Shown here: positions 46,658 through 60,100 of the stretch, one piece after another
Position numbering within the stretch: the first letter of the stretch is position 1
Layout: each line of letters starts with the position of its first letter
Source: Nicotiana tabacum
Lineage: Eukaryota > Streptophyta > Magnoliopsida > Solanales > Solanaceae
Direction of reading: 5' to 3'
Assembly: GCF_000715075.1 (NCBI RefSeq)
Contig: NC_134087.1
Span: 128,179,018 to 128,243,017, forward strand
Length of the DNA stretch: 64,000 bases
The notes under the pieces: generated by a model
Databases searched by the model: none
Seen by the model: only the letters and a program-made list of their open reading frames with translations
What the model was told of the DNA's origin: nothing
Made by a program: the position numbers and the translations under genes

Positions 46658-47393
46658 TGTATATGGTGAAATCAGAGGGGTCTATTTCTCGCCGCTAAGG
46701 TGCATTCGGGGAGTCATATCAGCACCTCGAGGCTGCAGGATTACGATCGATCTCTTTCCTTCGAGGTTCGTTCATGGACCAACAAAGATTCCGAGGATGG
46801 GGAATTTGTTCGCGACCCAACGAAGGTTGCAAGGACGGGGGATCCCCGAAGCGAGCAGCTAGAATAAGCAAACACTAGCACCGTGGTATCTTTGCATTTA
46901 ATGCACTCTATACTATATTGTATCCCCTCTCCTATATAAGAGGAATCCATGCCACTTTGTAAAGGGCTGATGTTGCTCCAACTATTTCTCTACAAGATCA
47001 ATAATATCTCTCTCTCTTCTCTCTAACTCGTTTGCTCTCACTGGCTCGAGGCCACTTTAGCATTTATCGATTTATTACTTGTTCTTCATCTATTGCTTGT
47101 ACTTGTCCATAAGGAGCCTTGATTAATCATATCTTAACTATTATCCCGTTCCCGACTACCCCCGATAGCTCGAGATCGAGCCCAGGTATCGACCCCAACG
47201 TCCTCCATCGACTAGTTTGAAACCAGGGCAGTAAGCCCCTCGATTTGATTATTGCCTCGCTTTAGCTTGCATTTCATCATTAAACTTCATATTCTTAGCA
47301 TCATCTACTCATACAACTAGCATAAAAATAGATCACGTATTTTTAGAATCCCATCTACAAATTTAATTGTTGTTACCATTTTCACGGTAAACA
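46658..47393 (+). repeat. Element C 3' LTR (736 bp)
   Basis: It matches 36980-37729 from TGTAT to GGTAAACA. The preceding purine-rich 'aggaaacgcggagac' is the likely polypurine tract. Confidence 0.9.
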
Positions 47394-48134
47394 ACAACTT
47401 TATTGAAGAATGGTCACCTCAGAGAGTTCTTAAGTGACCGAGCTAAGAACAATTATGGTCGGAACAGAGACATCGTAGAACCCTCAAAAGCAGGAGAAGA
47501 ACCCCCACGCCAAACAATCAATATGATCTTCGGAGGGAATGAGATTAACGAGGTCACCTTTTCGGTAGCAAAGAAGACGAAAGTATCAATAACTCATAGT
47601 AAAAGTCTCTGAGAAGACGATATCACTTTTACAAAGGAGGATGCAGACGAATTATTGCTACCACATAACGACGCACTGGAAATTTCTTTAAATATGCTAG
47701 ATTTTAAGATTATACGTGTTCTAGTGGATCCAGGAAGTTCGTCTAATATCATACAATGGAGAGTATTAGAGGAAACTAAACTCACCGAAATCATTATTCC
47801 AACCACGAAGCTCCTCGTCGGATTCAACCTTGCAAGCTTGACAACCCGGGGAGAAATTTTATTACTCATGAACGCTGAAGGAGTAATGAAAATGACTCTT
47901 TTCGGAGTGGTAGATGGTGATATGGGATACAATATCATTTTGGGAAGACCCTATTTGCACGAGATGAAAGTTGTACCATCAACATATCATCAATTGCTAA
48001 AGTTCCTAATGCCCGAGGGAATTAAGCAGCTAAGGGGAGATGAACGAGATTTTGGTTTTCAGAAGCAAAGTAAAGGAACACATGGCATAGCAATGACAAG
48101 AATCGACACCTACTCCCAAACTAGAAGAAGTTAG
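47394..48134 (+). pseudogene. Element B gag 3' end and protease
   Basis: B resumes with LKNGHLREFLSDRAK (end of Gag), aligned to DNGHIQEFLSKRSK in C, then INMIFGGNE. The protease core is in the frame 47655-48134, with VLVDPGSSSNII as active-site region and NIILGRPYLHEM. A stop near 47612 separates gag end from protease. Confidence 0.85.
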
Positions 48135-49770
48135 ACCAGGGACAGAGGTGTTAGAATATTATCAGGTGCCGAGATATTTCCAAGTTCCAGAAGAGACGGA
48201 TGCAATGAAATCAACAGCGAAAGAGCTGGAGCAAGTTGCAGTGTTCGAAGAACTCCTAGAAAGGAAATTTCACTTAAGAACGGGACTGCACCCGGAGCTC
48301 AGGTCAGATTTTATTGAATTCCTTAAATCTAATGCCGATTATTTTGCATGGTCGCATGAGGATATGATAGGCATCCCAATGGAGGCAGCCGTATACAAGT
48401 TAAGCTTGGATCCCAACATACCCCCGGTGAGACAAAAGAAACGCCCTATTGCCGAAGCCAAGAATAAATTCGTCAAGAAAGAGGTAACCTGCTTACTTAA
48501 TATCGGTTTGATCTGAGAGGTAAGATATCCAGACTGGCTAGTCAATGTAGTAGTAGTTCCTAAGAAGAACAATAAATTTTGCATGTGTGTAGATTATAAA
48601 GAGCTAAAAAAGGCATGCCCGAAAGACTCGTTCCCACTGCCAAATATCAATCAAATGATTGTTGCCACGGTCGGGCACGAGTTAATGAGTTTCCTTGATG
48701 CTTATTCTGGGTACAACCAAATTAAGATGAACCCGGAATATCAGGAAAAGACTTTGTTTATAATGAATTTTGGTACATATTGTTACAATGTCATGCCCTT
48801 CGGGTTGAAAAATGTCGGAGCCACTTATCAATGGCTCGTGAACAGGATTTTTTAAAATTAAATAGGAAAAACTATGGAAGTTTATATAGATGATATGCTC
48901 ATTAAGTCTTTGAATGCAGGTGATCACCTTAAACATTTGCAAGAAACTTTCGACATCCTAAGGAAGCATAATATGAAACTTAATCCCGAGAAATGCGCGT
49001 TCAGGGTTAGCTCTGGTAAGTTTCTGGGATTTCTGGTCTCATAAAGGGGAATTGAGGTAAACCCTGATAAAACCAAGGCCATAGAAGACATCTCGGACCA
49101 ATTGTCAAACATAAAGGAAATCCAAAGGCTCACGGAGAGGTTGGCAGCTTTGAGCAGATTCATTTCCTGGTCATCAGAAAAATGTAATCGCTTCTTCGCA
49201 CTTCTCAAAAAGAAAAATAATTTTGAGCGGACACTGGAGTGCCAGCAGGCTTTCAGGGATTTGAAGAGGTACTTATCAAGCCCTTCATTGCTTTCAAAAC
49301 AAAAATAAGATGAAACGTTGCTTGTTTACTTTGCTGTCTCAGAAGTTACGGTAAGTGTGGTTTTAGACCGAGAGGATGAAGGTACGCAATCTCCCATTTA
49401 TTATGTTAGTAAAATTTTAACGAGAGCAGAAACTCGCTACCCACATTTGGAGAAACTGGCCTTAGCTCTCGTATTTGCCGCTCGAAAGCTGAGGCCCTAC
49501 TTCCAATGACACCCAAAATCCGTGGTGACTACTTTCCCTTTGTGGAACATCCTCCATAAGCCCGAGCTCTTGGGTAGATTGGCCAAATAGGCTATCGAAA
49601 TGAGTGAATTCGACATAGAATATAAACCAAGGACTAGAATTAAGTCGCAAGTCTTGGATGACTTCGTGGCTGATTTCAGTCCAGGATTATTGCCTCTGGC
49701 AACCAATGAGGTAGTAATGGTGTCGGAATCGACATCGGGGGTTTGGACCTTATTTACGGACAGAGCTTCT
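48135..49770 (+). pseudogene. Element B reverse transcriptase and RNase H (broken)
   Basis: RT starts near 48310 (YFAWSHEDMIGI, then PPVRQKKRPI) and keeps its palm aspartate in LDAYSGYNQI and a YIDD box at 48883-48894. RNase H follows at about 49230-49510 (ECQQAFRDLKRYL, YYVSKIL). Stops are present near 48514, 48853, 49042, 49306, 49507 and 49588. The last codons before Ogre D (VWTLFTDRAS) are the start of the Tat-type second RNase H, which D interrupts. Confidence 0.88.
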
Positions 49771-51758
49771 TGTTGATACCCAATTTTTCCCATATATTTT
49801 TAAATATCATAAATGTCTTCAAAATTGCATATATATATGCATATATAAGCATGCACAAGATTTTTATAATTTTTCCCATAATTTCAAGGATTTAAATTGA
49901 TTTATTTTCTTCCCTTTTATTCATAAAATTTAAAAATAATTATTTTCTAAATTATTGTTATGATGATTTATTCATTTAATATCTATACTTAAGCCAAAAT
50001 ATGGTTAATATATTTTTTTATACATTTTTATAATTGCATTTGGTATTTTTAAGCTAAATTGCATATAATTGCAATGTTAGCCCATTTAGTGTATAATTAC
50101 ATTTTTATGTGCGTACAATTGGTCCCTATATTTTTAAAATGACAATTATATATTTAAATCATTTTGACACATTAAATTATTGTCCGGAAATTACTTATTA
50201 TTTTTTTATATATTAAATAGGCAAAAGTGGCTATTTAAATTATAGCCAAATTTGGATTTCAATTGTAGCCCAACTTGAACCCACTCCCAGCCCAATTTCA
50301 TACCCAATTAACCTGACCCAGACCCCATATACACCTACCCAAACCCAAAACCCATCTACCCGGTCAAATCCTGATCGTTGATCTCCTAGATCAACGGTCC
50401 ACACGACCCCTTACCTTTTTTAATTCCTAAGACCACCCTAACCCTAGCCATTTTTCACAACCCGCCGCCTTCAGATGCTCTCGTCTCCTTTCTTCTCTCA
50501 ACCGAACACTAATCCCTCTTCAATGGCCGCCTCCTTCTCCGGTCCTCTCCGATGACCACCTTTCAACCCCAAACTTTCAATGGTTCCTCTATCGCCTCGC
50601 TTATCATCTCTGAGGCCTTCAAGGGCCTTGGGCCATGCCGACTTGTATCTAGGGTTACTGTTCTAAGTTGTTCATGGCTTCTCCAGTGTGATTTTGAGCA
50701 AACTCATGCTACATTTGTTACGATCTTTGTAGTTTATAGCAGGTTCTTCCGTTTCTATTTTTGTTTATTTTGAAACCCTAACTTTCGTTTGTATCTCTTA
50801 GATCTGTGCTTTTTTTAACGATTCGAGTCTGTTTCTTTCTATGTTTTACACTATTCTCAAACCTCTTTTGCAAAAATCATCGATTGCGAGTTGTTTTACT
50901 TTCTTTTAAAAGTTAGGGTTTTTGGAACTTTTTCTACACTCTGTTTAAATCGATTCTTTGTGTTTAAACTTCTTTCCTTTGCCTATCTCGACTGATTCTG
51001 TATTTGTTTCCTTTTTCAACTCGTCTACGTTGAAACTCCAGTTCTTGGTCTTAACCCTGGGTTCTTAGTGTGTATTTGATGATTTGTTCGCCTAATCTAT
51101 ATGCTTGCTTGTTTCTCATAAATCCTTGAGTCTTGTGTGATTTTTACCCTACTATCCCATTAGGGTTTCTAATTTCTACTTCTTCCGCCTATACTATGTT
51201 TATTCTGTTTACTCCTCTAATTAGTGCTATGTTCTGTACGAATCCCTGATTTTGTGTGTTTTTTACCCTAATGTGCTATTAGGGTTTCTGATTTTACCTC
51301 TTCTTGCCTATTGTGTGTTTATTTTGTTTGTTCGTAGAAATTTATGGTAATTTCCCCTAAAATCAGTACTATTGTCCATCAAAATCCTTGATTCCCTATG
51401 ATTAATATCCTTCTAATATCTTGTGATATTCTATACTGATTTTCAACCTCTCAGTGATTTTTCTTGCCTTATTTTATGGTCGATTATGTTGTCAACTGAC
51501 TCTTATGTTATTTCCTTAATTGGAATATTATGTACATGGCCTTAATTTCATGTTCTATACTTGCACTATGCTAAAATTATTTCGTTATGTGTTATATTCC
51601 ATGTCCTATGTGATCTCTTTCCTTATCTGTCTTTACCATTTGAAATTAACTCCCTTAATTACGGGAGTACTTCTACAAAATTTATACTAATTGATACCTA
51701 GTTCCATAACTACTGCTTGACTTTGATTTTTACCTTATTATTCTGCCTAGTTTCAGAC

Positions 51759-51766
51759 TATATATA
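51759..51766 (+). promoter_or_regulatory. TATA box in D LTR
   Basis: TATATATA followed by GGCTCTC lies about 2.0 kb into the LTR, comparable to the position in E. Transcription would start near 51795. Confidence 0.55.
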
Positions 51767-52929
51767 GGCTCTCTTATTAACACACACAACACGAACACTA
51801 GGGTTTAAAAACTATCTCTCAAACTTAAAAATTTCTGCTCTCTCTCTTGTGCTACTTGCTACTACTCTAAGTTAGCCGGCTGCAAGCCAAGGCTAACCAT
51901 TTGTGTTCTCTTGTTCTTTCACTCTGTGTACTATCCACTTCAGTGGTATGTCTTAGTTTCAATTCAATGTCCCAACAACAATATGATTCTTTTATTGTTT
52001 CAGTTCTTCTTGTTTTTGGTTTGCTTCTATTTGTGCTTCTATTGTGTAACTTGTAGCTGAGGGTTACATTGTTAGCATGTTATCATGTCTTCCCCTCCGC
52101 TTGAGATCAGTATATTTTCCCTTTTGTTTGTTTATGAGCATGTCTACACTAATCATCTTTTACTTGTTATATGTTTACCACCATGGATCTCCCAAATCCC
52201 TACCCCCTTGCATGTGGATCTTGTTCTTTATGTCTGATTCTGTGGCTATGTCTAGCTAACTACTTCTGGGCATGACTATGCTATTTCCCAGGTCTTTGCT
52301 TAATTATGTGTCCTATGTATTCCTAAACTCCCTTGACCCTTGTGTATGACTATTGAGTTTACTTGGTTATGTGAATTGTCTATGTGCAAACCTGTCCTAA
52401 GGTGTTTGGACTTCTATTCATCTCTTCAACCCTTTTCTTTAAACAATCTCTATTGCTTTACTAAACTACTTTAAAACAGGCCCTCTTTTATACAGTTTTT
52501 TTTCACTAAAATCACTTTCACTCTACTCTTAGTCAATAAGTTCTACCCCCTCCAGTATGTGTACTACCTTAGGATCCTCGTGAGAACCCTCTTAACTCTG
52601 ACATACTGAGGTTGGCCCTTCCACGCTGCACTTGTTCAATTCTTGGTTACTAAGTCTAGGTGTAAGCATTGCCCGGGATCCTTGAGATCCTTAGAGAACT
52701 TTGATGTACCTAGACTCTTTATTTGTCTATGGAACTGAGGCATATGAGGCCATTGGAGTCTTTGAGAAATCTGGGTCTGATTGAAGGCTCCCTATAGATA
52801 AGCTTCTTGATTTTCTATTTTTTACTTATGTAATTCATTCATTGGCCTGTAATAATTTATAAACAGATATTGGGGTATATAGTGGACAGGCTGGGTAGAT
52901 ACATGTTTTATGGGGTAATTCGAGTAGAA

Positions 52930-53300
52930 ATCATGCTCAGAGGACTTTGCTTTTAAATCTGTTTGCTCTACTAAGTAGAAATCATGCTCCTAGGACTTCA
53001 TGTTTAAATCTGATTGTTTCTCCAATAGAAATCATGCTCTTAGGACTTCCTGCTTAAATTCGAGTGCCTCACCAAGTAGAAACTATGTCTATAAGGTTTT
53101 ATATTCTGTCATGTTTAGAAATCATGCTTATAGGTTCCAAACAATCATGTCTTAAAATCAGTTTAATAATAAATGTCATGCCTATAGGACCTGGTCCAAA
53201 TTTAGTTACAACGAGTATTTATGTATGTTTCCATACCTGCAAATTGTTAAAATCAGTGTTATGCTTAGATATCATGCCTATAGGGAGCCATACTCGAAAT
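52930..53300 (+). repeat. Degenerate subrepeats in D LTR
   Basis: 'tagaaatcatgctcctaggac' type units recur about seven times with a spacing of 50-60 bp. They correspond to the reverse complement of the repeats at 4680-4900 in E. Confidence 0.7.
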
Positions 53301-54494
53301 TCTATCTGTTAATCTAATTTAGTCTAATAAATCGACTTGATCAAGCCTAGCTCATTTTCTGAATTGGTTTATTGAAGTATTAAGTATTTCCTAAAACAAG
53401 TTCTTTCAAACTGCCTCAATCTCATTAGATATCATGCCTATAGTTATTAAAGGAATCCATTTCAAAACCTGATTTTTTTCTTCATTAATATAGACATCAG
53501 TATTCTTCGTATAGGCAAGCCTTTAGGGCGTTTTCAAAACTGCATCTCTGAAACTGTCTCTATTGCTTAATGTTTTCTGATCCTAACAGGCTTTAAAAAA
53601 GAGTCCATAGGCAACTGCTAGGGTATAATTTCTGAGTCTAAGAGAGGTTATTTGTCTTCTGCATATTCACTGAGATATCCTGCTTTAGGACATTGTCTAA
53701 TAAAAGGCATTAACTGTGGTTGAGTCGTGCTGCTTATATGTTTGTTTTAAGAAGGAAGCTCTGCGACCCTAATTGCTCCTTTTGTATGTTGAAAGTCCTA
53801 AGTGTTTTTTATTGTTGCCTTAGAATTTTCGCCTTTTAAAACCTTAGGGGGGTACGTCTAGAACCACCTATAGGTAGAGGTCCTAACTCCCTCCAAGAAC
53901 ATTAAGAAGGGACGGGTAGCGTCATGCAATAGAAATCGTTGACCAAACACTCGATTTGCATGACCAATAAGGGGATGAGAAGGGTAGATATAGGATATGA
54001 TGACTACACACTAATGTCATGTGTAGCCCCTCATTGAGGAGTATTTACCGGACATTGTGTGGGGTGATCCTATCGGATAACCAACCTAGGACCCATATTT
54101 ACCAAATCCTTTCTTTATTTAAACCTTCGTTTTACAACTTGTCCGAACCTTTATCTTGCTACTTGAATTAATCTAACGTGCTTTACTTGCAATCTATTTA
54201 ATTCAACTATTTACCTGTAATGGACTAATTTGTAAATATAAGTTCGGTCGGGATCCACAGTTGTGGACCAAGAGGGGTGCCTAACACCTTTCCGTCAAGG
54301 TTACTTCGAGCCCTTACCCTAATCTCTGGTAATGCAAACCAACCCAAGAGTTAATCACTCTAGGTGCCCTAACGCACTATAATCCGTTAGATGACAACTC
54401 TTCAAATACCCAATTCCCAAAAGGAAATGACACCCCGTGAATGTCGAAACCTGGGCTTCCCCGTCAAAAGGGAGGAAAAGGGGGCGCAAACTCA

Positions 54495-54512
54495 TGGTGA
54501 CTCTGCTGGGGA
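54495..54512 (+). other. Primer binding site of element D (tRNA-Arg type)
   Basis: TGGTGACTCTGCTGGGGA differs from the PBS of E at two positions. Confidence 0.85.
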
Positions 54513-55201
54513 TATGTTAGGCTCTTACTATAACAAACTTATCTTTCACAAAGTAGTCCAAGCATGCTTTATCCTGTACCATTCTCCCTTATTTGAATTT
54601 AACTGTCTATTTTTCAACCATTTATGATTTATTTATTGCCCAAAAACTGACTTTTCTCTTTGTTTTCTTTTTCCTGTAACTGTCTTTCAATTATTTAAAT
54701 ATTGTATTTATTTTTTCCTACGTGAAAATTCTTGACTACATGTTATTAATTGCTACATAAATCATGCTATGCATCATATTCCACTCGTGCGTCTCAAGTC
54801 CTATAGCCACGCTTTAATGAGTGGTTGCACTCTTCACTACCCTTAAATTCGGAAAGGCTTATTTGCGGTAAAACCAGTCGATCAGCGGTGCAGTCGAAGG
54901 GTTCCGTGCCTTCCCCCTCAAGTTGTCCGCTTGAGGGTATCAGTCTAAAACCCCATGAAACCTTACTCTATTTAAATTGTGCATGCATCATGGTCAAACC
55001 TAGTTGGATCAGTTATGTTGTCCACATAATGATCCTTTAAGATAAGCCTTATCCAAAGTCCATCGGGTTTTCCATAATCCCAACAGACGTAACCACTTTT
55101 TGTGCATTAATTTTGAGAACTAAATGCTGATATGTTGATCATAAATGTATAAATAGTCGAATTCGGTGGGGGTAAGGTCTAACCCTTTTGTTTTGCAGAA
55201 A
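54513..55201 (+). other. Element D 5' leader
   Basis: Non-coding leader between PBS and ORF1, homologous to 21764-22467. No gene is supported. Confidence 0.7.
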
Positions 55202-56774
55202 ATGAGACACGAGGTCCCCAGATTCGGTATGGTTAGCAACATCCCACCATTATCGTTAGATTGGTAGAAGGACCTTTCCTAAAGTGACAAGAAGCATGTG
55301 AAAAAGTACCTGGGTAACTTGCCTTCCTTGCTAGATATTGAACCAAACAACAAATTGATCGAGGCTGCCTCTTTATTCTGGCATAGTGAAAGAGCTGTGT
55401 TCCGTTTCGGCGACATAGAGATGACACAGCTTCTAGAATAAATAGGAGGACTTGCAGGGTTGACTTGGGACAGTCCTGGGCTTTTAGTGCCAAAAAGCCG
55501 TATGGGCAGGGGATTTTTGAAGATGATGGAGTTGAAAAAGAATGTCGACCTAGTGTGCTTGAAGGATTCCTATATACATTTTGAATATCTGTACGAGAGG
55601 TATGGATATAGCAAGTCTTTCCTCACTTACCGTGATGAGATCGCCCTCACTTCACTGGGACACACCTACCGTAGAGTGTTCACGTTCAATGTGTGCTTTC
55701 TAGTCCTGATAGTGTTCCCAATGAAAAAGGGAAGAATCCACACTAGGTTGTCCATGGTCACCAAAACTCTATGGAAGGGATTAATGGACAGACATATACC
55801 ATAGTTCCCATGATCATAGTCGACATCTACAGGGCCCTAGACCGCTATCAAAGAGGGGTCAAGCATTTCGAGGGTTGTAATTTATTACTGCAGTTATGAT
55901 TGTTGGAGCATCTCCAAAAGGGTCTCTATCGTCAAGAATTTCCGCAAAGGGCTTGGAACGACCAAATTGCCTTCGATCACTCTAAGCAGATGACCTACAT
56001 TCTCAGCCGAATAGAGCCAGCGAATGGGTAGAGTTCTTCGATAATTTGACCGAGGGACAGGTGCAATGGATGGTTGAATGGTTCCCAACAGACGAGTTTA
56101 TTATCAGGTCCAGGGATGATCCGCACTTGGTGTTGATCGGGTTGAAAGTGATATATCCATATGTCCCTATGCAAGTCATGAGGCAAGCAGGCAGAAAACA
56201 GGTTGTACCAAGGGTCACCAAGATGAGTCATTTCAGGGCGGATTTCCAAGACGACAACATCCCTTACAAGTGCCAAGCTCAGCACATGTGGCACTACAAG
56301 ATCATTATGGAGAAAAGCACTATTGAGCCAGACAGATATCACGCAGGGTGCGAGCCTCTCTACCCGGCGTGGTTGGAGGACAATCTGGAAGGAATGGTGA
56401 CACCGGGGACTGGTTGAGGGAACAGAATCATAGAGGGGGAAGCTGAAGCCCAAGTCAAATACAACAGGCTGCGCAAGAGGGTCCACAACTCTGAAAATGA
56501 GCATCAGGAAATACATGAGAGGAACGTAAAGTTGATCGAGGAATGAAAAGAGATGGTAGTCACTTCCAACATGAAACTAGAATATTTGGAGCGAGGAATA
56601 GTGGAACTGGAGGGAAAAGTCATAAAGAGGACTGAAAACTGCCAGAATGCTGAGGGAGCTGAGGGAGGACATCTGGCCAGAGCCTACTTGTTGCTGGGAT
56701 TGCGCAATCTATGAGATCTGTATGATGGTGTCCGGAAGATCGAATCTGAGGAAGGTCCTTCTGGGACCAAATAG
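55202..56774 (+). pseudogene. Element D ORF1 (broken)
   Basis: Starting MRHEVPRFGMV and ending GPSGTK before TAG, it aligns over its full length with E ORF1. Several stops interrupt it (for example in the first 40 codons and near 55440), and the frame shifts near 55800 and 55900. The best preserved block is 55460-55790 (RGRGFLKMMELKKN, then YRDEIALTSLGH). Function of this ORF in Ogre elements is unknown. Confidence 0.82.
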
Positions 56775-57184
56775 ATTAGATTTACCTGCTTTTCCTAAAA
56801 TGTAATAAGGCCAAGTGCCAGTAGCAAATTGTTTTATAACTATTTTAGTGTCGTTTTGGATTCGTCTACTTTTTATATTATGAAATAAAGCATTTATTGG
56901 CATTAAAAGTTCTCCAATTTTTTTTGTCGCTAGGCCTACACCGGGCACAACGAGGCTCCCGAATTATGATACGAGCTTACATTTCGCAATATGTGTTTAA
57001 TTACTGCAAACATTTCAGAATCCTCACTAACTTGTTACTTTTTTATTTTTGCTTATTTTTATTATTATTCCCATCCACTTAGGTTGGTTCGCTCATACTG
57101 GCCTCATCAGCATATCATACCGGATCTAGAGGCCCTCCACCTCCTCCTCCTCCAAGAAACACAAAAGGCAGAGGAAAATCAAAG
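56775..57184 (+). other. Spacer between ORF1 and gag in element D
   Basis: No gene is supported. A Pro-coding stretch precedes the gag ATG at about 57130-57155, as in E. Confidence 0.5.
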
Positions 57185-60100
57185 ATGGACAACTTAAGTG
57201 GAATCCGAAAGGAAAACGTTGAGAATGCAGAGACTTTCGACGGTTGTAGTACTCCGGCCCCGAATGATCTGGTTCTGAGACTGGAACAAAAGATACTAGA
57301 ATTACAAGGAGAACTCGAGCAGGTCCACAATTTGGCAAACTTGTCACTCACCCTCAATGTCCCTGATATCCATCAACAGAACGCAAAGAACCCACACCTC
57401 CTCAGAACATGCAAAACCCACATCCACAAAATCCTACCGCACCAAATCAATATGCAACTCTACCCCAAAATATCAATCCATTGCCAATAACAACTCCACC
57501 ATAACATCATCATCAACCCATTCCATACCCACCAACCACTATTTACCACTCTCCCCAAAATACACCACCACTCATTCCTGATCCACAAAACTCCACCAAT
57601 GACCACCACTATACCCAAGTCCCTGGAACCCATCAGAGCAACCCCATATACGTGGAGATTATACCACATTCTACCCAACCAATCTCCTGTGCACCGAAAT
57701 CCTTCGAGAAGGACCTGCTCATTAAGAACATGGCCAAAGAACTCAAGAAGTTAACAAGCCGAGTTCAAGGTGTTGAAGGAGATAGAGGAATAGAAGGTTT
57801 GAACTATGAAGTCTGTGCATACAGCTCGATATGGAATTGCCAGATAGGTACAAACCTCCCAAGTTCGAAATGTTCGATGGTACAGGTGATCCCAGGGTTC
57901 ACCTAAGGACCTACTGTGACAAACTTGTCGGGGTTGGAAAAGATGAAAAGATTCGGATGAAGCTCTTTATAAGGAAACTTACTGGGGACGCTTTGTCTTG
58001 GTATATCAACCAGAATTTCAAGAAATGATCCAATTGGGTAAGCATGGCATTGGATTTCATGGACCGGTTCAAGTTCAACACAAAGAATGCATCGGATGTC
58101 TTCTACATTCAGAATATCAAGAAAAAACCTACTGAGACTCTCTGCAAATATGCTACACGGTAGAGGTCGGAAGCCGCCAAGGTCAGGCCTGCATTGGATA
58201 ATAAACAGATAAATAAATTCTTTGTCAGGGCACAGGATCCACAATATTATGAGAAACTGATGGTCATCGAAAATCACAAATTCTCTGATATCATCAAGCT
58301 CGGGGAAAGGATCGAGGAAGGAATCAAGAGCGGGATGGTAACGAATTTCAAGGCACTACAGGCCACAAATAAGGCACTACAATCAGGTGGCATATCGAAG
58401 AAGAGAGATGTTGGGGCAATAATAGTGGCCTGAGACCCAAAAACTCTACTCACATATCAAACACCTCCACCCACCTACCAAAAACCTCCACCCACCTACC
58501 AAACACATCCACCCACCTATCAAACACATCCACCCACGTACCAAGAATCACCACCTACAGATCAACCTTCATCTTCAAGATATTCCCAACCAGCCACTGT
58601 CCATCACACCTATAATTCCCAACCATCCCATTTCCAATCACCATAAACTCGCCAAAATTATCCAAGACAAAGACACAACTTCGACCGCATGCCACCCAGA
58701 CAATACACCGCCATTGCTGAGCCCATCCACCAGTTGTATGAAAAGTTTAAGGCCGCAGGTTACGTCACTCATGTTCCCGCTGTGGCATTAGAAAATCCAT
58801 CCCAATGGCTCAATCCGAACAAAACATGTGCATACCACTTCGGTATGAAAGGGCACACCACTGTTGAGTGTCAAACATTGAAGGATAAGATCTAGACACT
58901 CATTGACAATAAGGTCATACAAGCAAAGGAAGCCGCACCCAATGTCTGCAACAATCCCTTTCCTGATCATAGAGGTGACGAGGTACATGTTAAAGAAACA
59001 AATGAAGAATGGGACCTGAGGGGTCAATCGGTCTCATTCGAGAAGGCGATGACTTTAAGGTTGCAGTCACACTTACTCCTATCGTGGTTCAGACCCAGGC
59101 ACCTATTGATGTTGAGGTAACTACATCAGTTCCATTCGAGGTAGAAGTAGCTCCACCCGCAGCCACCTCCGCTCTATTTGAAGTAGAAGTGATCACACCT
59201 TTTACTGTGACGGTGTCAACCACACCCCCATTCAACTCAAAAGTAATACCCTGGGATTATGTTGTCGAGGCTCGGCGAAAAAGGAAGACTAAGATAGAGG
59301 AATCTGATGTTGCACAAGGGATGACTAGAACTGGAAGAGTCTATACACCTAAATACCTGGGAGGTTCAAGTAAGGAGGCCACTACTAAGCAGCCTGTCAT
59401 TGAGACCGGGCGGGATGACCTGTGGAGGAAAGTGCAGGCAAAAGAGTATTTTGTTGTTGACCATCTGAACAAAGTCCCTGCTCAGATATCTATCCTGTCA
59501 TTATTACAGAATTCAGAGGCACACAAGAATGGCTTGATGAAAGTACTGAGTGAGGCTTATGTACCCAATAATATGACTGGTGGATAAATGGCCAACATGG
59601 TCGGTCAAGTGCTGGAGAGCCATAAGATTATCTTCTACGAGGATGAGCTACTGCCCAAAGGTCTGAATCACAATCGATCATTGCATATTATGGTACAATT
59701 TGAAGACAAGTTCACTGCCAGGGTCCTGGTTTATGGAGGTTCGAGTTTAAATATTTGTCCACTGGATATCCTAAAAAGGTTGGACAAAGGTTTCCATGAA
59801 ATACAGACCAAAAGCATGAATGTGAAGGCTTTCGATGGGTCCCAGAGGGCCACGATCAGGGAAATCAACCTTTGCTTATAGATAGGACCAACTTGGTTCG
59901 ACGTTGGATTCCAAGTGCTTGACATACCAGCCTCATATAATCTTTTTTTGGGCCGCCCATAGATCTATGCTGCTGGACCCGTGCCCTCCACATTACATCA
60001 AGCCGTAAAATTTGAATGGAACCGTCAGGAGGTAATCATTCATGGAGATGGGAGTAACGCCATCTATACTAGTCAAACCATCCCGGCCATTAGACATAGA

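Larger units (their letters stand above)
36980..47393 (+). mobile_element. Element C: non-autonomous, gag-only Tat-like retrotransposon with two antisense genes
   Basis: LTRs at 36980-37729 and 46658-47393, a PBS and one plus-strand gag define the element. No protease, RT, RNase H or integrase is present; homology to B stops within the sequence that encodes MIFGGNE in B, at about 39512. The space normally held by pol carries two minus-strand gene copies (46338-43928 and 43382-41427). Such antisense genes are described in some Tat-lineage elements. C sits in the gag of B, whose Gag is a close relative. Flanking 5-mers GCATC and ACAAC agree at only three of five positions. Confidence 0.85.
32118..49770 (+). 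mobile_element. Element B: Tat-lineage Ty3/gypsy retrotransposon, interrupted three times; right end outside the window
   Basis: Order on the plus strand is LTR (32118-32688), PBS, gag, protease, RT, RNase H, and the first residues of a second RNase H (VWTLFTD). It is cut by a solo LTR in early gag (33410-36084), element C in late gag (36980-47393) and Ogre D at 49771. The rest of B, including integrase and 3' LTR, should lie beyond D. A second RNase H after the first places it in Tat. All frames carry stops. Confidence 0.88.
49771..54491 (+). repeat. Element D 5' LTR (about 4.7 kb)
   Basis: It starts TGTTGATACCC like E. Its 3' end is set three bases before the PBS by alignment with E, where it reads GGGGGCGCAAAC instead of a clean CA end. 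Small open frames inside (50552, 52077, 53064) are not supported as genes. Confidence 0.85.
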
